This document shows positions 38,966 through 51,217 of a stretch of DNA of 64,000 nucleotides, in pieces. Below the pieces are notes generated by a model. It searched no databases. It saw only the letters and a program-made list of their open reading frames with translations, and was not told the origin of the DNA. Made by a program: the position numbers and the translations under genes. The DNA is from Paragonimus skrjabini miyazakii (Eukaryota; Platyhelminthes; Trematoda; Plagiorchiida; Troglotrematidae): contig JTDE01021202.1 in the NCBI GenBank assembly GCA_014338405.1, positions 9,940-73,939 on the forward strand. Direction: 5' to 3'. Each line of letters opens with the position of its first letter. Within the stretch, counting starts at the first letter, position 1.

Positions 38966-41900
38966 CATTACTGCTTGTTAGAGCTGGACTAAACAGTGCG
39001 CATAGCGGCTGTCTGTCGCGTTATAATTGAGAGAAGGGTTTATATTTTGAGAGGCGGTGTGAAATATTCAGTGCCTGTTTGGACACAGGCTAAGCAGTTA
39101 CAATGCCTTGGTTATTTTGCGCTCATCGTGCGCATCTTTTAATCCAACGATTAGCCTTGATCAGACGTTAATATGTTCCTATGGAAAACATGTTATTTTA
39201 TTTGTGCAGGTGTTAACTATCTCTTAGACGAAGCGGTTGCCTCATTTAAATCGCGTTCCACATCCCTTTTGATGTACGAAATACGCATGTTCTTCACCGG
39301 AAGTTTTGAAAGTGTTTAATGTTTTCGTGAGACTGAACATCACTAGCTTATGGGATTCATACACAAACACAGTTGTCACATCCCAGGTATTTTTTGCTTG
39401 ATCGTGTTTGGCTCCTAACTTGGGCTTTCGTGATGCCACCGAGTTTGAAGACATCTATGAAGAGATAGCGACTAATCAGAGCTGGTAGCGGGAATACTAG
39501 TGAGCTGTGACTATGTTGTCGGTGAAATAATGCGAATGAGTGAATGGGATGGTGAAATCCACCTTACTCTCATTTACAGCCTGTTTACTAATCTGCAGGT
39601 TGTAGATCCCTTGTTGTAGACGTGCGAGTCTAACAAGTCAGCCCTCATTCCTTCCCACGTTTTACTTCTCAATGAGGGCTTTTTCTTTTGAGAGTTTCGT
39701 CGCAATCACTTATGTATGCCAACCGCTAACGCATTTTTGTTGATAATGCTAATTACTAGTCCATTACAGTATGGTTACAATAGATCGATATTATTGAGGC
39801 CACTGCAGTAGAGCGTCTGATTGTAGCAGACGAGCATCTCTTTGTGTTTAATTTCATGATTATTCTAAATCGATTAGAGTACTACTCACTAGTTCCAGGA
39901 TTTCATCACGCTTTGGTCACTGTGCTACACCACGGTGTAATATAAAAAGTTGTTAAGAAATGTGAAAGCCAATGGGATAACTTTCACAGTGCTCACTCAT
40001 TCCGTTGCGATGGGCCTTCGGATTTACAGTACGTGTGGTGCGTAGATGTACGATGAACCGTGACTGTGCTATATTACCTGCCATTTTGGGAAGTATACAG
40101 GCTGGTATCTGACCGGTCTGACCACTGCGTCTGACCAATTAAAAGGCGAATGATGTCAGTCATGCTAGCGCAATACAATAATTGTCAGATCTGGAGTCTA
40201 GTTGGCTTCCGATGGCCACTATCAAGTTGACTGAAGCTATTAGCCTTATAAATTGAATAAACCGAAAGAGAACTTAATTCCTGTCCAGTGGTATGATGTT
40301 GCTTAGTAGGGAATAAGAATCACCGAACCTTTCTGTGCTCTTTTTAATGCGACAGCACAATTGCGTATGGCTACTACTAGGTAGATAATGCTCAACATGT
40401 ATTCATTCGAGTTGAATTCTTGGCTAAGTGCGCGTAATCACGCGCTACAGACGTCAAATTGCACATGCGCGTGGTATGCGCGGCGTCTTTAACTGCTCAC
40501 GTGACTTAATAAGCAATGCACGCACCGCACGCATTACGTGCTTCCCATCGAGCTTAGTAGGAATTCCGACCCGCTGTTGTGTGCATTCTGTTCAGAATTT
40601 TCATTTTGTGAGCCAAGCTTAGCTTACGGTACATGTGCACTGCTACGGTCATACATTAATTGATCAATCGATACACGGGTTGTAAGTGTTTCCATAACTG
40701 CCGGTTGGTGTCTAACATTCTTCTGATGCAATCAGACAACATCTGTACTCAAGTCGTTGAAGTCCGGTAAATGAGTTTTTCAATCTTTGTAATGGTTTAA
40801 TAAGTAGGATTATCAATACCCCTATGGCTGGCCATGGTCGCAAAGTTAGAGACGGAATTTCGTAGGCTTGGCAGCGTCTTACATCGAGAAGATCGGACAA
40901 ACTAATTTTTTCTCACTATATTAACGTTGTTTGTATTTTTAATCTGCGGTTATCGCTGTTGGCCGCCCAGCAAAATTTTAGTCACTACTGGTCGTTCAAT
41001 AAGATCACGTCAGAAATGAATTTCGCTTCCTCTGTGCTTCATGAGCTGAGTTAGCTAGGCGTACACACCGGCTAAAAACCATTGTTGCCTTCGTGTCAGT
41101 ATCTTCTTGAGCTGTACAAGTTTATCTGGAGCTGTATAGTGATGGTTGTGTTTGAGTTGACTTTTGAAAATTCTCACAGAGCTGATTATTTGTGTGACAG
41201 GAAGATTTGTGATGGAATCCTTGTTTTTTTGGATAGGCTTTGATGATAACGGTTGGTGACAAAAATGTTTACCTGTTAGTTTTACATAACTAATTGTGGG
41301 CTAAAAGCTATCAGGTAGAACTCAGGTATTGTCACTTGTGCATAAGTGGTTATGGCTATAATTCGAGTTCAATGAAATCATATTCGTCAGATCAGGAGAG
41401 CTGGAGACAATTTGATTGAAGACTTCTGTAACGAGGATGATGGATAATGATGATGTTGTACAGACAGTCGTGTAGCTTGAATGTTTATTGTTGTCATTAG
41501 GCATATGTTTTGGATAGTGACTGGCCTTTTGTCAATAAAGTCCATATGGGACAAACATGTCGGACATACATCAAACGGGCATCTTCGTTCTTTCCACCTT
41601 GTTACAGAACTGGCTAAGGGAAGGATTTCAATACTTAGGAAGATGTAGTTGAATGTACTAGTGATCACTGAGCGTCCACACGGTTCAAGGAACTACGTTC
41701 CTCACTTCAAGATAAGCCGCCTCCGGTAGGGAGTACAACAACAATGGACACTGTGGTGTTTAATTACAACGAGCTATATATAAAAATACTTGTTCCACTT
41801 TCATCGGAACTCGTGATGTCTCATACTTCCGAATGATGCTTTAAAAACTTGTTTCCAGATTGACCAAACAAACAACTATGAAGTGTTCCGGCTTACGTGT

Positions 41901-43160
41901 AGGTAGATGGAAGTGTTCAGTGATATTTTGGAATGAGTTGTGCGACATTTCATGGAGTTATTCACGGATGCCATAATGTAAAAGGACTAGAAGAAAACTG
42001 GACTGAAATGACCTGTGGAAGCAGTTCAATATTATTGATCATTGGTTCAACCATGTGATTTAAGTAGCAATGAAGCTCCTGCGGTGCCTTCTTATTTGAA
42101 AGACAGCGTGTGCAATAAAGTCTGCATACAAAGACTCTGATCGTTTAACCAGGTCAACAGCAGGACTAAAATCTTCGTTCGGATAAAGTAATGGTGCATT
42201 GCGCCTGGCAAACTGCTCAGTAATGCAAAGATAGTCAGACCGAAGCACTGATACTCTAACACTAGGACGTGACGGCGTTTAGAAATAATGGTGATCTGAA
42301 CGTTTTGAAGACGAGTCTGCAGCAGGCACAGTTCAACACCATAGAGGGTCAGACCACATCAAGGACGTCATCTGATGAAGGTGTGAGAACGATTTTGAGT
42401 CATTCTGTACAAGTCTTATTAAGCAACTCCAGCCAGATATATATATGAATTAAGTGAATCTAACTTCCAGTACGATGGAACATTTGCACGTAGAGCCCAG
42501 GCAGGTCACGAATTTAATGCGTATCGCAGTATAAGAGCAGTTCGTTAGACACTACGGACAACAAATTCTAACTCATACCATGCATATTTAAAATGTCCTG
42601 TGACGAACCGTAAACGCGACAGTCGATAGTTGTTTGTGTTACCAAAGGTACTAGCGCTTCGAATGGAGAATGATTCAGTATTTCGCGAAAATTGTATCAA
42701 AAGATTGAAATCGGGCTCCGATAACACACTGGCTATCATGAAGTCAAGAATTTGCAAGCTTTGATTTTGATTGCTAAGTATATCAGACTAGTTTCTGGCG
42801 GCGAATATTGCAACCAGTAGGCAGGTGGTTAATTCTCAAGAACGGTTTGAGCAGGCATGTGTTAATGCCTGTTTTGTGCAAACTGATCATGTTAATTGAA
42901 AATTACAGCATTTTAGACAGCCTCTTTATAAAATTCCAGAATGTTTAATCCACGGATCTAATCTCATCGCTTAAGACCACTAACTCAGAAAGTAAACAGA
43001 AATTTAGTTCAACCCGATTTAAAAACTTTGTTGTACTGTGTATCAGCTGATTGTATTTTAAGCAGGCTGCACTCACTGAGGTTAGGCAAAATGCGTTCAT
43101 TTTGAAATGTAAACCTTACTCCAGTTAATAAAGTATCGTTTCCGCCTAACTTGTCCATAG
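38966..43160. other. No recognisable feature
   Basis: Nothing identifiable up to the acceptor of exon b. The polypyrimidine tract of that acceptor starts at about 43138. Confidence 0.4.
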
Positions 43161-43511
43161 GTACACCCGACGCACAGAAACGAAAAATGCGGTTGGCAGA
43201 CGAGACAGAATGCGGAAGCCCAGGTCGCCCTTGTCAGCATGACTATCTGGAAGTATCAGCTAAGCTACCTGCTAGCAGTGTGCCACATCTGGCTGACGGA
43301 TCTAGCGCATTGCTTCCAGTAGCCCGATTCTGCCTGATTGAAGACCAACGTACCGACCTCGTTCGAGAGGAAACCTTGATGATTGACTCCACTTGGGTTG
43401 GTCGAACGTTCGGACCACTCCCTGCGGCCACGGGTCTGCAGTTCAAATCAAACTTGAATTTATTGGATGCAAATGCATTACCTGGAAAGGGTGTACTGCT
43501 TGAATACATTG
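43161..43511 (+). CDS. Exon b of the unidentified multi-exon gene
   Basis: The acceptor GTTTCCGCCTAACTTGTCCATAG precedes base 43161 and the donor ACATTG|GTAAGC follows 43511. The 351-bp exon is open in phase 1 and encodes a mixed-composition protein segment. It has LADETECGSPGRPCQHDYLE early and LNLLDANALPGKGVLLEYI at its end. It starts with GT to complete a Gly codon from exon a, and ends with G to make Ala with exon c. The sequence is not low complexity and has no transposon match. A retrotransposon tail begins less than 20 bp past the donor. Identity unknown; see exon c for a tentative fold suggestion. Confidence 0.78.
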
Positions 43512-43524
43512 GTAAGCTACTTTG

Positions 43525-44087
43525 GGTTCAGCATCATCATCATAGACAGCAATAGATCAGCGGTTCACCCTGATGCTTAACTACCACACAATCATTAAAA
43601 AAAAACAAGCAAACTCTGGACAGAAAGAGAGAAAAAGGGGAGGGGGACCTAACTACTAAAAATACCTACGTCTATATTCAAATATACAACATCAAGGTGC
43701 CTAAACCTTGCAAACAAACAACCGGGCTGTAGATGAAAGTAAGGCGTTATCAGCAAGACAGCTTCTTTACAGCTTTCATTATCCCACGTCATCAAATGCA
43801 CTCACTTCACAGACAACTCGGTTAAACAACGACAACATTTACGCCATTGGGCGCGATTAGCCGCTATCTCACTTAACGTCTCCAACTACTGACTCCGTGA
43901 GTCCTGGGTACCCCGGCCTGGGAGGCGAACCCGATCTAGTGTCCAACCCCCACGTGAAAAACTTTATTTGTTTACGCTAGGTCATCATCTGTCCACCTCG
44001 CACTTTGCGCCAGTCGACCACAGCATCGGCAAGGTGTGCTCGGTGTGGCAGACGACTAGCTGGCATCCTTAGTACGTGGCCTAACCA
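43525..44087 (-). mobile_element. Non-LTR retrotransposon, ORF C-terminus and 3' UTR
   Basis: On the minus strand, 44087-43977 is open and reads WLGHVLRMPASRLPHRAHLA, DAVVDWRKVRGGQMMT, then a stop. A frame-shifted continuation near 43910 has VRLPGRGTQDSRSQ and LETLSEIAANRAQWR, with CCRCLTELSVK and a stop near 43800. This is the conserved C-terminal tail of ORFs in RTE-like non-LTR elements widespread in flatworms (from memory of the family). The 3' UTR ends in an ATG-repeat tail at about 43540. Stops show it is inactive. It sits in intron 2 against the transcription direction of the host gene. Confidence 0.82.
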
Positions 44088-44639
44088 ACTAAGTCAGAGC
44101 GAATATAATGCTTGAACAAAAAACTCGTTTGACAGTAGGCTTTTGGATGTGAGCTCGTTGGGAGTGATTTCGGTACAGTTGGACGATATCAGGAATAAGT
44201 TATTAGGAGGATCTTGGTGTGCATCTAAACCTCATCTCAATAATCTGGAAGGCTAGTTCAGCAGTGGTGTCTTCCACCTGGACTTTTTGAAACGTTTTTC
44301 CCTGAAAACCATTTTGCGATCGCTGTTTGATCTTCATAATGAACTAACCGCCAACCTCTGTCGGCCGCATCTCGTGAACCTTACAATGCCTACTGGAAGA
44401 GCACAATATGGGTCACAATTCTCCGTTCACTACCGCGTTTAGATCGGTGTTAGACTGGGCGAGTTTCTGAGTCTTATCGCCACATCAGATCCGCCTTAAT
44501 TATTGCGTACATAATCCTCCAACAACCACATCACTCTTTGGGAATTGTACTTTTGTCTGGCCAAAATCACCACCTCCGCAGTGACAGTTAGCTGAATCAC
44601 CTGACCTTTAGACATTGCTCATGTTCAGCATCGGGAAGT
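44088..44639. other. Probably older part of the same non-LTR copy
   Basis: No clear RT motif could be read on the minus strand here. The stretch is either the eroded upstream part of the element or unrelated sequence. Confidence 0.3.
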
Positions 44640-44795
44640 GTCCAGTCTAGTACAATCTATCGTTGTGACAATCGTATCAGCTGATCATTTCGAATCCAAA
44701 CTCAATGCACACTTTTAGGAAGTGAAACTGAGTTTCCAGTTTGTTTGGTCACTTGATTCATTCCGATAGAACGAAGGTTCGTTCGACCTGTCACA
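44640..44795 (+). repeat. Dispersed repeat pair H, copy 1
   Basis: It aligns to 52290-52440 in the same orientation. Shared patterns include GTCTAGTC.A, TTGACAA.GT.ATC..TGGTCATTTC, ATGTGCACATT.AGGAA and CCAATTTGTTTGGCC-like sequence. Strongly diverged; class unknown. Confidence 0.5.
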
Positions 44796-45821
44796 CTGAT
44801 CTCCAAGTACAGTTTTCGCTAATCCGGCGGAACTGACAGACAATGTTGACTAGCTTGAAGATCGTAACGTTCACATTAGAGGTAGTGCATGACCTAGTCA
44901 TTTGAGAAAGTGAACGATGTCCTATTGGAATGGAAATAAAAGAGTATTAATTTATCCTAAAATGTGTGTCCATAATCGACTCAGGATTAGCGACCATTTA
45001 GTCATTGGTCATCATTGGTGACATGTTGAACGACAGTTTCTACCTAGGTGCATGACGTCTACCTTGAACGCCGTGTAATCAAACCCGTGACGTATGAGTA
45101 AGTGTCAGAAATATGGTCCAGTCATTAAGCCACGGGAAAACCGTTAACTAGAATCATTCGAGACTGAACAACAACTGAACAAAAGCAGAAACCTCAGCAT
45201 CCTTAAGAGCAAGAAATCCGTAGAAAATAAAACTTGTGTTTAACCAAACTAATTACGAATGACGACCGAAATACTTTTTCCGATGAAATATTGATTTTTG
45301 TGCCTGTGTGACATACATATGTGCCTGTTGCGTCGCCGGGAAAATGAATTCAAAGCATTTTTCTAGACAATTGACAATATACGTCGTCGGTTACTCACAG
45401 CGCCTGAGATCAGCTGTTGCCACCTTTCTGCGTTATGAGCATGTGTAAAACCATTCGAATTTTCGCGCCCTTTCGGTCGGGTAATCGATGTCCAAATCCA
45501 TTAAATCAGTTTTTTAGAATCCAGCCGAAGCCCAGCCTTTTCATGATGGAATCTCTTCTAAATAATCAAATCTGCCAAACTACTTACTAGCAGGAGGAGT
45601 TTTTCATGTCGAATCCTGTTTACCACGACTGTTCCAGCATTTCACATTGTCACATAAAAACAAACGCATCGCGATTCAAAAGAGTAGTAATGTTAGTTTG
45701 ATTGAAGAACTACTTAGTTAATTTGACTACGGAAATACCCTTAGAACCGAGTTTGATAATAACATACATGCATCATCAGCGTGTCACTGTTTTCCTACCG
45801 TTTGTCGCTTTCCCTGATCAG

Positions 45822-46091
45822 CTCTATTCTGCACTCCGATCAATGCTCCGTCCGGTTACGGAGTAGTGGATTACCGATTCCAGACGCTTCCTCAATCGTC
45901 ACACACCATTGCTTATGTTGAGATCTTTTGTCCGACCAATCGCTGGCTAGAACCGCAACAACCACGCCAAGCTCCGAACGAACAAACTGGTCAATCATGG
46001 TGGCTCGAACGCCAACAACATACCACACGTATTTGCGATCACCACTCGAGAACATGGTCGCCGGATCGTATCCCTGAAGCTTGTCTCACAG
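45822..46091 (+). CDS. Exon c of the unidentified multi-exon gene
   Basis: The acceptor TTTCCCTGATCAG ends at 45821 and the donor TCACAG|GTGAGC follows 46091. The 270-bp exon is open in phase 1. CT completes Ala from exon b, and the exon ends with one base that joins AG of exon d to give Glu. Key stretches are PINAPSGYGVVDYRF, SSHTIAYVEIFCP and a Gln/Trp-rich C-terminal half (LEPQQPRQ, SWWLERQQ). A central GYG followed by a short loop and an S-H-T strand recalls the second half of the B9 (C2-like) domain of transition-zone proteins such as MKS1. The resemblance is weak and from memory, so I leave the gene unnamed. Confidence 0.78.
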
Positions 46092-47380
46092 GTGAGCATC
46101 GTGGTTGTAGTTGATTGAAATATTGTGACCTTAGTAGCTATCAGCATGGTTGTTTATTTGACATGTATCTGGAGCACAGCAACAGCCACTAGCCTATTTC
46201 GGTTGTTTTAGAATTAGAACACTGAATTGCAAAATTATTGAATTCGTTGAAATCAACCTTTTTCGTTCGACACAAGCAGTTTTGCTTGCACCAAAGATCG
46301 TAAGCGAAAGTCTTGCAGGAACCGCTCATTAGTAACTGCTCTGTGAAGGATCTGATGACTTTAGCAATCTTTTATGATGAATACACTATTTTCGTTGAGT
46401 CTTCTGTGATGCCAGATCACACTTCCAGCATTCGTTAAGAAGAGTGTTTAGCTAATGCTGCTTTTGAAAAAGGTGCGAGTAGTATTACTGATTTAGTTTC
46501 GACCGGTAACACAAATATCCATTCTAAATACAATCGAATAGTCACACATTTTGACTAATTTTGAGCATACGAAAAAGTTAAATTCAACTGCAATGAAATT
46601 CCCAACTAATTGCCAGTAACCAAGACATTGTTCAACAGGTTTACTAAAATCAGTCTTGAACGAAGCATCCTCGATTGTAGTTAAAAGTGTTGTACAACGT
46701 GTAGCTTCGTTTGTCAGTAGTACCGCACGACTCAAGCGGACAGGGACTAAAGGACAGATCTTAAAACCAGCAAAACCGGGAGCCGGAAGCAATTACTGAG
46801 AACGTGTGTGCGCGCTATACGGGATATGTTATCAAAGAAAATACTGCTACACTACTACCAAGGATGTGGATATACGTCAGCCGTGCAAAATAGTGTTTAC
46901 ATTTGATGTTCTGTAAGTCCACATACCCTGTAATGGATGTCTAGTAGTAAGCGACTTCTCGGACCAAACGCCTTTGGCGGCCACGACGTCACAACACAAT
47001 ATTGCCTCTTCTCAAGATGATTGGACATTCCGGGCGTTATTCACAAGTAAGTGAATATTTGTGATCACCTGATATAAATTCCATCGTATATGTTTGAGTA
47101 CATTTGAAGGAAGAGGGTGACCGGAATAATGGTAGAACGAAAAACGTATCTCTCTTCAAGAATTTGAAAAAGTGCTTTCAACCGCTTGAGAGCAAATGAC
47201 ACAATTGTTCACCAGTAACCTGAGAGCGGACTCAGCGTTTCCTGATAAATGTGGACTAACTTTAGCTATTGAAATTAAAGCGGGTTTCCATGCACTTTTT
47301 TGAGATTAATAAAGTTCAGTTTGTCTTGAACCTTCCGTTTTATTGACACTGTCCTTTCTCATCTCATTCTATACACACAG
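46092..47380 (+). other. Intron between exons c and d
   Basis: Bounded by GTGAGC and ATACACACAG. No retroelement or shared repeat was seen inside. Confidence 0.65.
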
Positions 47381-47650
47381 AGTCTGAATTGGAAGCTTTT
47401 GTAGTGAAAATTCAGTCTCGTATGGAGCAAGAACAGAACGCAGCGTCGGGATACGGTACGCCATCAGTGCCATCACACAATATACTCTTGGATAATAACC
47501 ACTCACTACTGAGTGTTGCTCACGAAGTACTGCACGAGGAAGTAAACATACCTGATAATATTTCAGTAAAAACTATGCTGACCTCGATGGGACGTACAGG
47601 CACGCAGGACGAATCAGCAGAAGAGCAGAAGATGCATGCAGGGACTTCAA
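47381..47650 (+). CDS. Exon d of the unidentified multi-exon gene
   Basis: The acceptor TCATTCTATACACACAG ends at 47380 and the donor ACTTCAA|GTGAGT follows 47650. The exon is 270 bp, open in phase 1, and ends again with one base of a codon. It encodes an acidic, probably helical segment. It starts ESELEAFVVKIQSRMEQEQ, includes HEVLHEEVNIPDNISVKTML and ends in a polar stretch. The repeated phase 1-1 layout makes exons b, c and d symmetrical, so any could be skipped without a frameshift. The next exon is not securely found, and the gene must continue because no stop occurs before the donor. Confidence 0.78.
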
Positions 47651-48454
47651 GTGAGTCCTTCACTGCTTTGTAGCAGAATGCACGCATTACATTGGTTTAT
47701 GAGGTATTGATTATTATGTGGCAGACGTTCAGTGAGTCCGTGATTTCGGCTTCCTGTGTTTAGTATATGTGACACACAGTGATAAGAACACTGCTCTGTT
47801 TAGAATACAAAGTAACCCGTGGGGTTTATACCGTGACCATTGGCCGTTTCAGCTGTACTACTTAAATATACAAAACTCGTCTGGAAAAAAATAGAGAAAA
47901 TTAGAGAATTTAACACAGTTGCTATTCTGAACGGCATGCTGGTGATATGTACAAGTCTTCTTCAGTAATCGCAAGACAGTTTATCGATCAATAAAATTGG
48001 GGTACTCATTTGTGTGAATATGAATTTGTAAACTCCTGTTTGGTAACCATATTACTACAGCATAAGTAAAGACAGAGCCAGAGCTGATGTAAAATATCAT
48101 ATACGCAAAAGCTGTCAATTACAAGATTGTTTGATGTCAAGTCATAACATCAGCAGTAGTTCTTTGTTGAACACGTCAGTAGTAATACGTTTAACAATCA
48201 TTAGCAGTGTAAAATGGTATCAATCATTATGACGAGACTAGTTACGAAGTATTCAATAGCCTTCTTCAAGATACACTGTATCCTCGACAAATAGCGCTTG
48301 TTAAGGAAAACGAACGTTAGATATTTTTCATCATGGGGAGGATCTCATGGAAACCGATCGATGTGAGTACGTTATACTGAGCAATGCAACTTCAAATTAT
48401 TTAAACCGTCAACACTGACAGAAGTTCATGACTTACGCTAGAGGTCCTGTTACG
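47651..48454. other. No recognisable feature
   Basis: Downstream of exon d; no further exon could be chosen with confidence. Confidence 0.4.
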
Positions 48455-48745
48455 ACAGATGACCAAGTGGGAGATGCGGTTATTCCAACACCCAGTGGAA
48501 TATCTGAACGTGGTGGTAAGCTGTGGTCAAAGCTTACAGCAGATGGAATGCGGACAACGCAAGCGACCAAACGTGTCATCATTCAACAAAATCGGGTCCA
48601 TGAGTGAGAAACAGCAGGCGAAAATCTATGACAGATGGCGTCAGTGAAACGCACTGAACCAGGCAGACTTGTACACGACGTTTGAACGGAGATCTAACTG
48701 CGTTGTGGATTGGAACTCCGCAAGTGGCGTGGGAACGTGCGGATT
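48455..48745 (+). repeat. Dispersed repeat with internal duplication, copy 2 (single unit)
   Basis: It aligns to the second half of the 1395-1905 repeat (GGTTATTCCAACACCCAGTG onward through TTGTGGATTGGAACTCCG). Only one of the two internal units is recognisable. It is the most diverged copy. Confidence 0.65.
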
Positions 48746-49767
48746 GGACAGTAAATATCTCCATTTATTGAGCTACTTTCCACTACACTATCAGTACATT
48801 TTCAGTACCATACTGTACCGCTGACCATCACAGAAGGGAATATGTTATCAAGTCACCCTCGTTTGGAGCTCGATATGGCTGTTTGGAAACCAGTATAGAA
48901 CGATAAGGGGTCACAAATCGAGGAAAATTATAGTAACATGAGCAGTTGGTTCCAATCCAACTGCGAGAAAAACAAACAGCCAACCAGTCGGTGTTAATCC
49001 ATTCAATATTGTCTGCGTACGCCAGTGTGATTACGACTGGGATTAATGTCCATCTGTCCAGATTTCAACATAATTCAAATAACGGTGCGTCGAACTCAGG
49101 AATCCTAAACTTTTTCAGTCTAAAATGCAGTTAACTAAGTTCCTACGTTTTACACAGACAAGATTGTCCATTTCTAGTACGGGTTTTGAAGAGTGCTCAC
49201 GAACAGTTTTGTGTAAGTTGATGGTCTCTTCCTTGGTCAATACTTAAACCTGCTGGGTCTAGTCCGCGATAAGGCGACAGTGTTAGTTTTGGTGAGAACT
49301 GGCGGAGAACTTCATTCTTCAACTGATGTTGATTGTGTGATTCTGAGAGGCTGATTTCTGCAGAGTAATTGCTTAGTGCAAAACTTTACTATCCTATAAA
49401 AGTGCTTTTCTGAGGCAGGACTGTTACTTAAATCTTTCCCCCAGAGAAGCACTGTATCTACAATATATGCCTAATGAAATGTATCAGCTCTAACTCAACG
49501 TGATTCTATTTCAATTGAAATTTTCATAATGAAGCAAGCGGATGCACTGTAGTTATGAATGAGGGTAAATCGACGTGCCATTCTAATACTATCAATTATT
49601 CGTTCACCAGTCGAAAACAGGCCAGACCTAGGTGCTGCTTCTGTCTCCCAGGAAACGTTGCAGAGGGAAGCCATCCTGTCATAAGCGATACTCACAGGAT
49701 GAGTAACAGAACAGGCGAGGGTTCTGGCTCGGGATGCAAGCTATGCCGGTTCTTATGTCAGTTCTGT
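48746..49767. other. No recognisable feature
   Basis: No RT motifs of the adjoining Penelope fragment are found here, which sets its 5' limit near 49768. Confidence 0.4.
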
Positions 49768-50575
49768 TATCTCCATCCATCTTAGATGTGGAAATGTCTG
49801 TAAACGATGATGGATCCATCACGAGAAGAGTGTATAGGAAACCCAACCGGATGGGGTAATAAATTCATTTCAAAAGTTTCACATCAATATCGCTCAAACG
49901 TGATCTCGTTCAAACCCTCTTCAGTAGGGTTCGCAGAATTTGCTCACCCGAGACGATCGAGGAGGAATCAGCTTTTATCCACCAAACACTGAGGCACAAT
50001 GGATACCCCGCGCGCTTTATCTCGAAGTACGCTAGAGAAAGGTTGAAACGGTCAATATCAGAAACAGTGGCCCGCAAGCCCGTGTATATAACACTGTCAT
50101 ACAAAGGTGAGGATGTAACCACCCTCATCCAACGTAGACTAAAGTGTGCCCTCAGAGCTGCGTACAACGCAGCAGAATTAAGACTGATCAACCAGATGAC
50201 GCGGTTGCCCTGCACACCGAGAAAAGACCCAAGCAACTCACTCGCCACATCCAACATTATGTATGAATTCACTTGTACCTGTGGAGTCAAGTTCGTTGGC
50301 CGAACGGTGAGAACGCTTGGGACACGTGTCTCGGAGCACATTCCCAAATGGCTGGCGAACAACAAAACCAGTGCCGCCCAGTCTTATATCACACGACATT
50401 TGGAAGAAACTGGACACGTAATTCAAGTAGAGAAGGCTTTTCGTGTGTTGTATCGACCAATCAATAAACATACGTTACCTTTTGCTGAGGCCGTTGCGAT
50501 ACACCGTTACAAACCTTTCACTTTGTGTACAGAAGCAAATGGTAGTTAACCTATCACTACCATGGTGTTACGAGT
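49768..50575 (+). mobile_element. Penelope-like element, best-preserved GIY-YIG endonuclease
   Basis: Starting at the RT C-terminus (LDVEMSVNDDG, VYRKP), the plus strand shows LVQTLFSRVRRICSPETIEE and NGYPARFISKYARERLKRSI. A 168-codon open frame at 50043-50549 contains LSYKGEDVTTLIQRRLK and then the GIY-YIG domain: MYEFTCTCGVKFVGRT, TLGTRVSEHIPKWL, ITRHLEETGHV, FRVLYRP and FAEAVAIHRYKP. A frameshift near 50510 separates the C-terminal CVQKQMVVNLSLPW. The Cys-x-Cys, GIY-YIG-region Gly-Arg-Thr and following Arg and Glu-His are all kept. The RT catalytic part is missing, so the copy is a 5'-truncated remnant. Confidence 0.9.
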
Positions 50576-51117
50576 TTGCAATCATGGTTCTATATTACTC
50601 GTTAAGTGTTGTTATTGTTCGAATGTTTTAGTTGTACCGTTTACTTAAGTTTATTTCCTTCTCTTGTCTTAAGATTGATGTTGGACTGCCTGTCAGTTTC
50701 CCTTTATTTCCACGTGCCTTACTGTAAGACCGATATTGTCTGCACCGTTGGTCTCTTACTCGATGTTGCAAACCCTCTTAAACAATACGCTGGTTCGTCC
50801 TTGCTATCGCAATGCGCTTGGCAGAATTCGGATTCTCCTCCCGTTAATAATTTACACGAAAATCTCGGTCCCGAAAAGTTCTGCGACTGTTCCCGTATTC
50901 GCTCCCAAGACAAGCCAAAAGACGCGTACAAAAAAAGAGCCTTGTTCCGCCACAAAACCTGTGCGAACAAGGCGACAAGGACGAAGTACTTATAGGGTGC
51001 GCAGTGGCCATAAGACCATTCCCGAATCATAAAAAGAGAGGATATTTATCGGGAAAAATAGTTGGGGTCACTAATGGGCACAACGGAGTAAAAGGTCTGA
51101 CGGGTAGAAACTAGCCA
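50576..51117. other. Possibly Penelope 3' UTR, then nothing recognised
   Basis: No motif or shared repeat identified before the assembly gap. Confidence 0.3.
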
Positions 51118-51217
51118 NNNNNNNNNNNNNNNNNNNNNNNNNNNNNNNNNNNNNNNNNNNNNNNNNNNNNNNNNNNNNNNNNNNNNNNNNNNNNNNNNNN
51201 NNNNNNNNNNNNNNNNN
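51118..51217. other. Assembly gap (100 N)
   Basis: A run of exactly 100 N. Flanking sequences share no obvious overlap. Confidence 0.95.

Larger units (their letters stand above)
5625..43160 (+). other. Very long intron (about 37.5 kb) between exons a and b
   Basis: The donor GTGAGT and acceptor TTGTCCATAG bound this interval. It holds most of the retroelements described below, in both orientations. No open stretch inside it has both good splice sites and a phase that would insert cleanly between exons a and b, though short exons could be missed. Sub-stretches 5625-9903, 14240-18630, 24100-25590, 28620-32580 and 38970-43160 show nothing else I can name. Confidence 0.55.
43512..45821 (+). other. 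Intron between exons b and c
   Basis: Bounded by GTAAGC and CTGATCAG. It contains the antisense non-LTR 3' end at 43525-44087 and repeat H copy 1. From 44796 to 45821 nothing else is recognised. Confidence 0.65.

Noticed and set aside
42350..42400. GTCATCTGATGA followed by GAACGA, hammerhead-like
   Set aside because: The second core element is GAACGA rather than GAAA, and no stems form.
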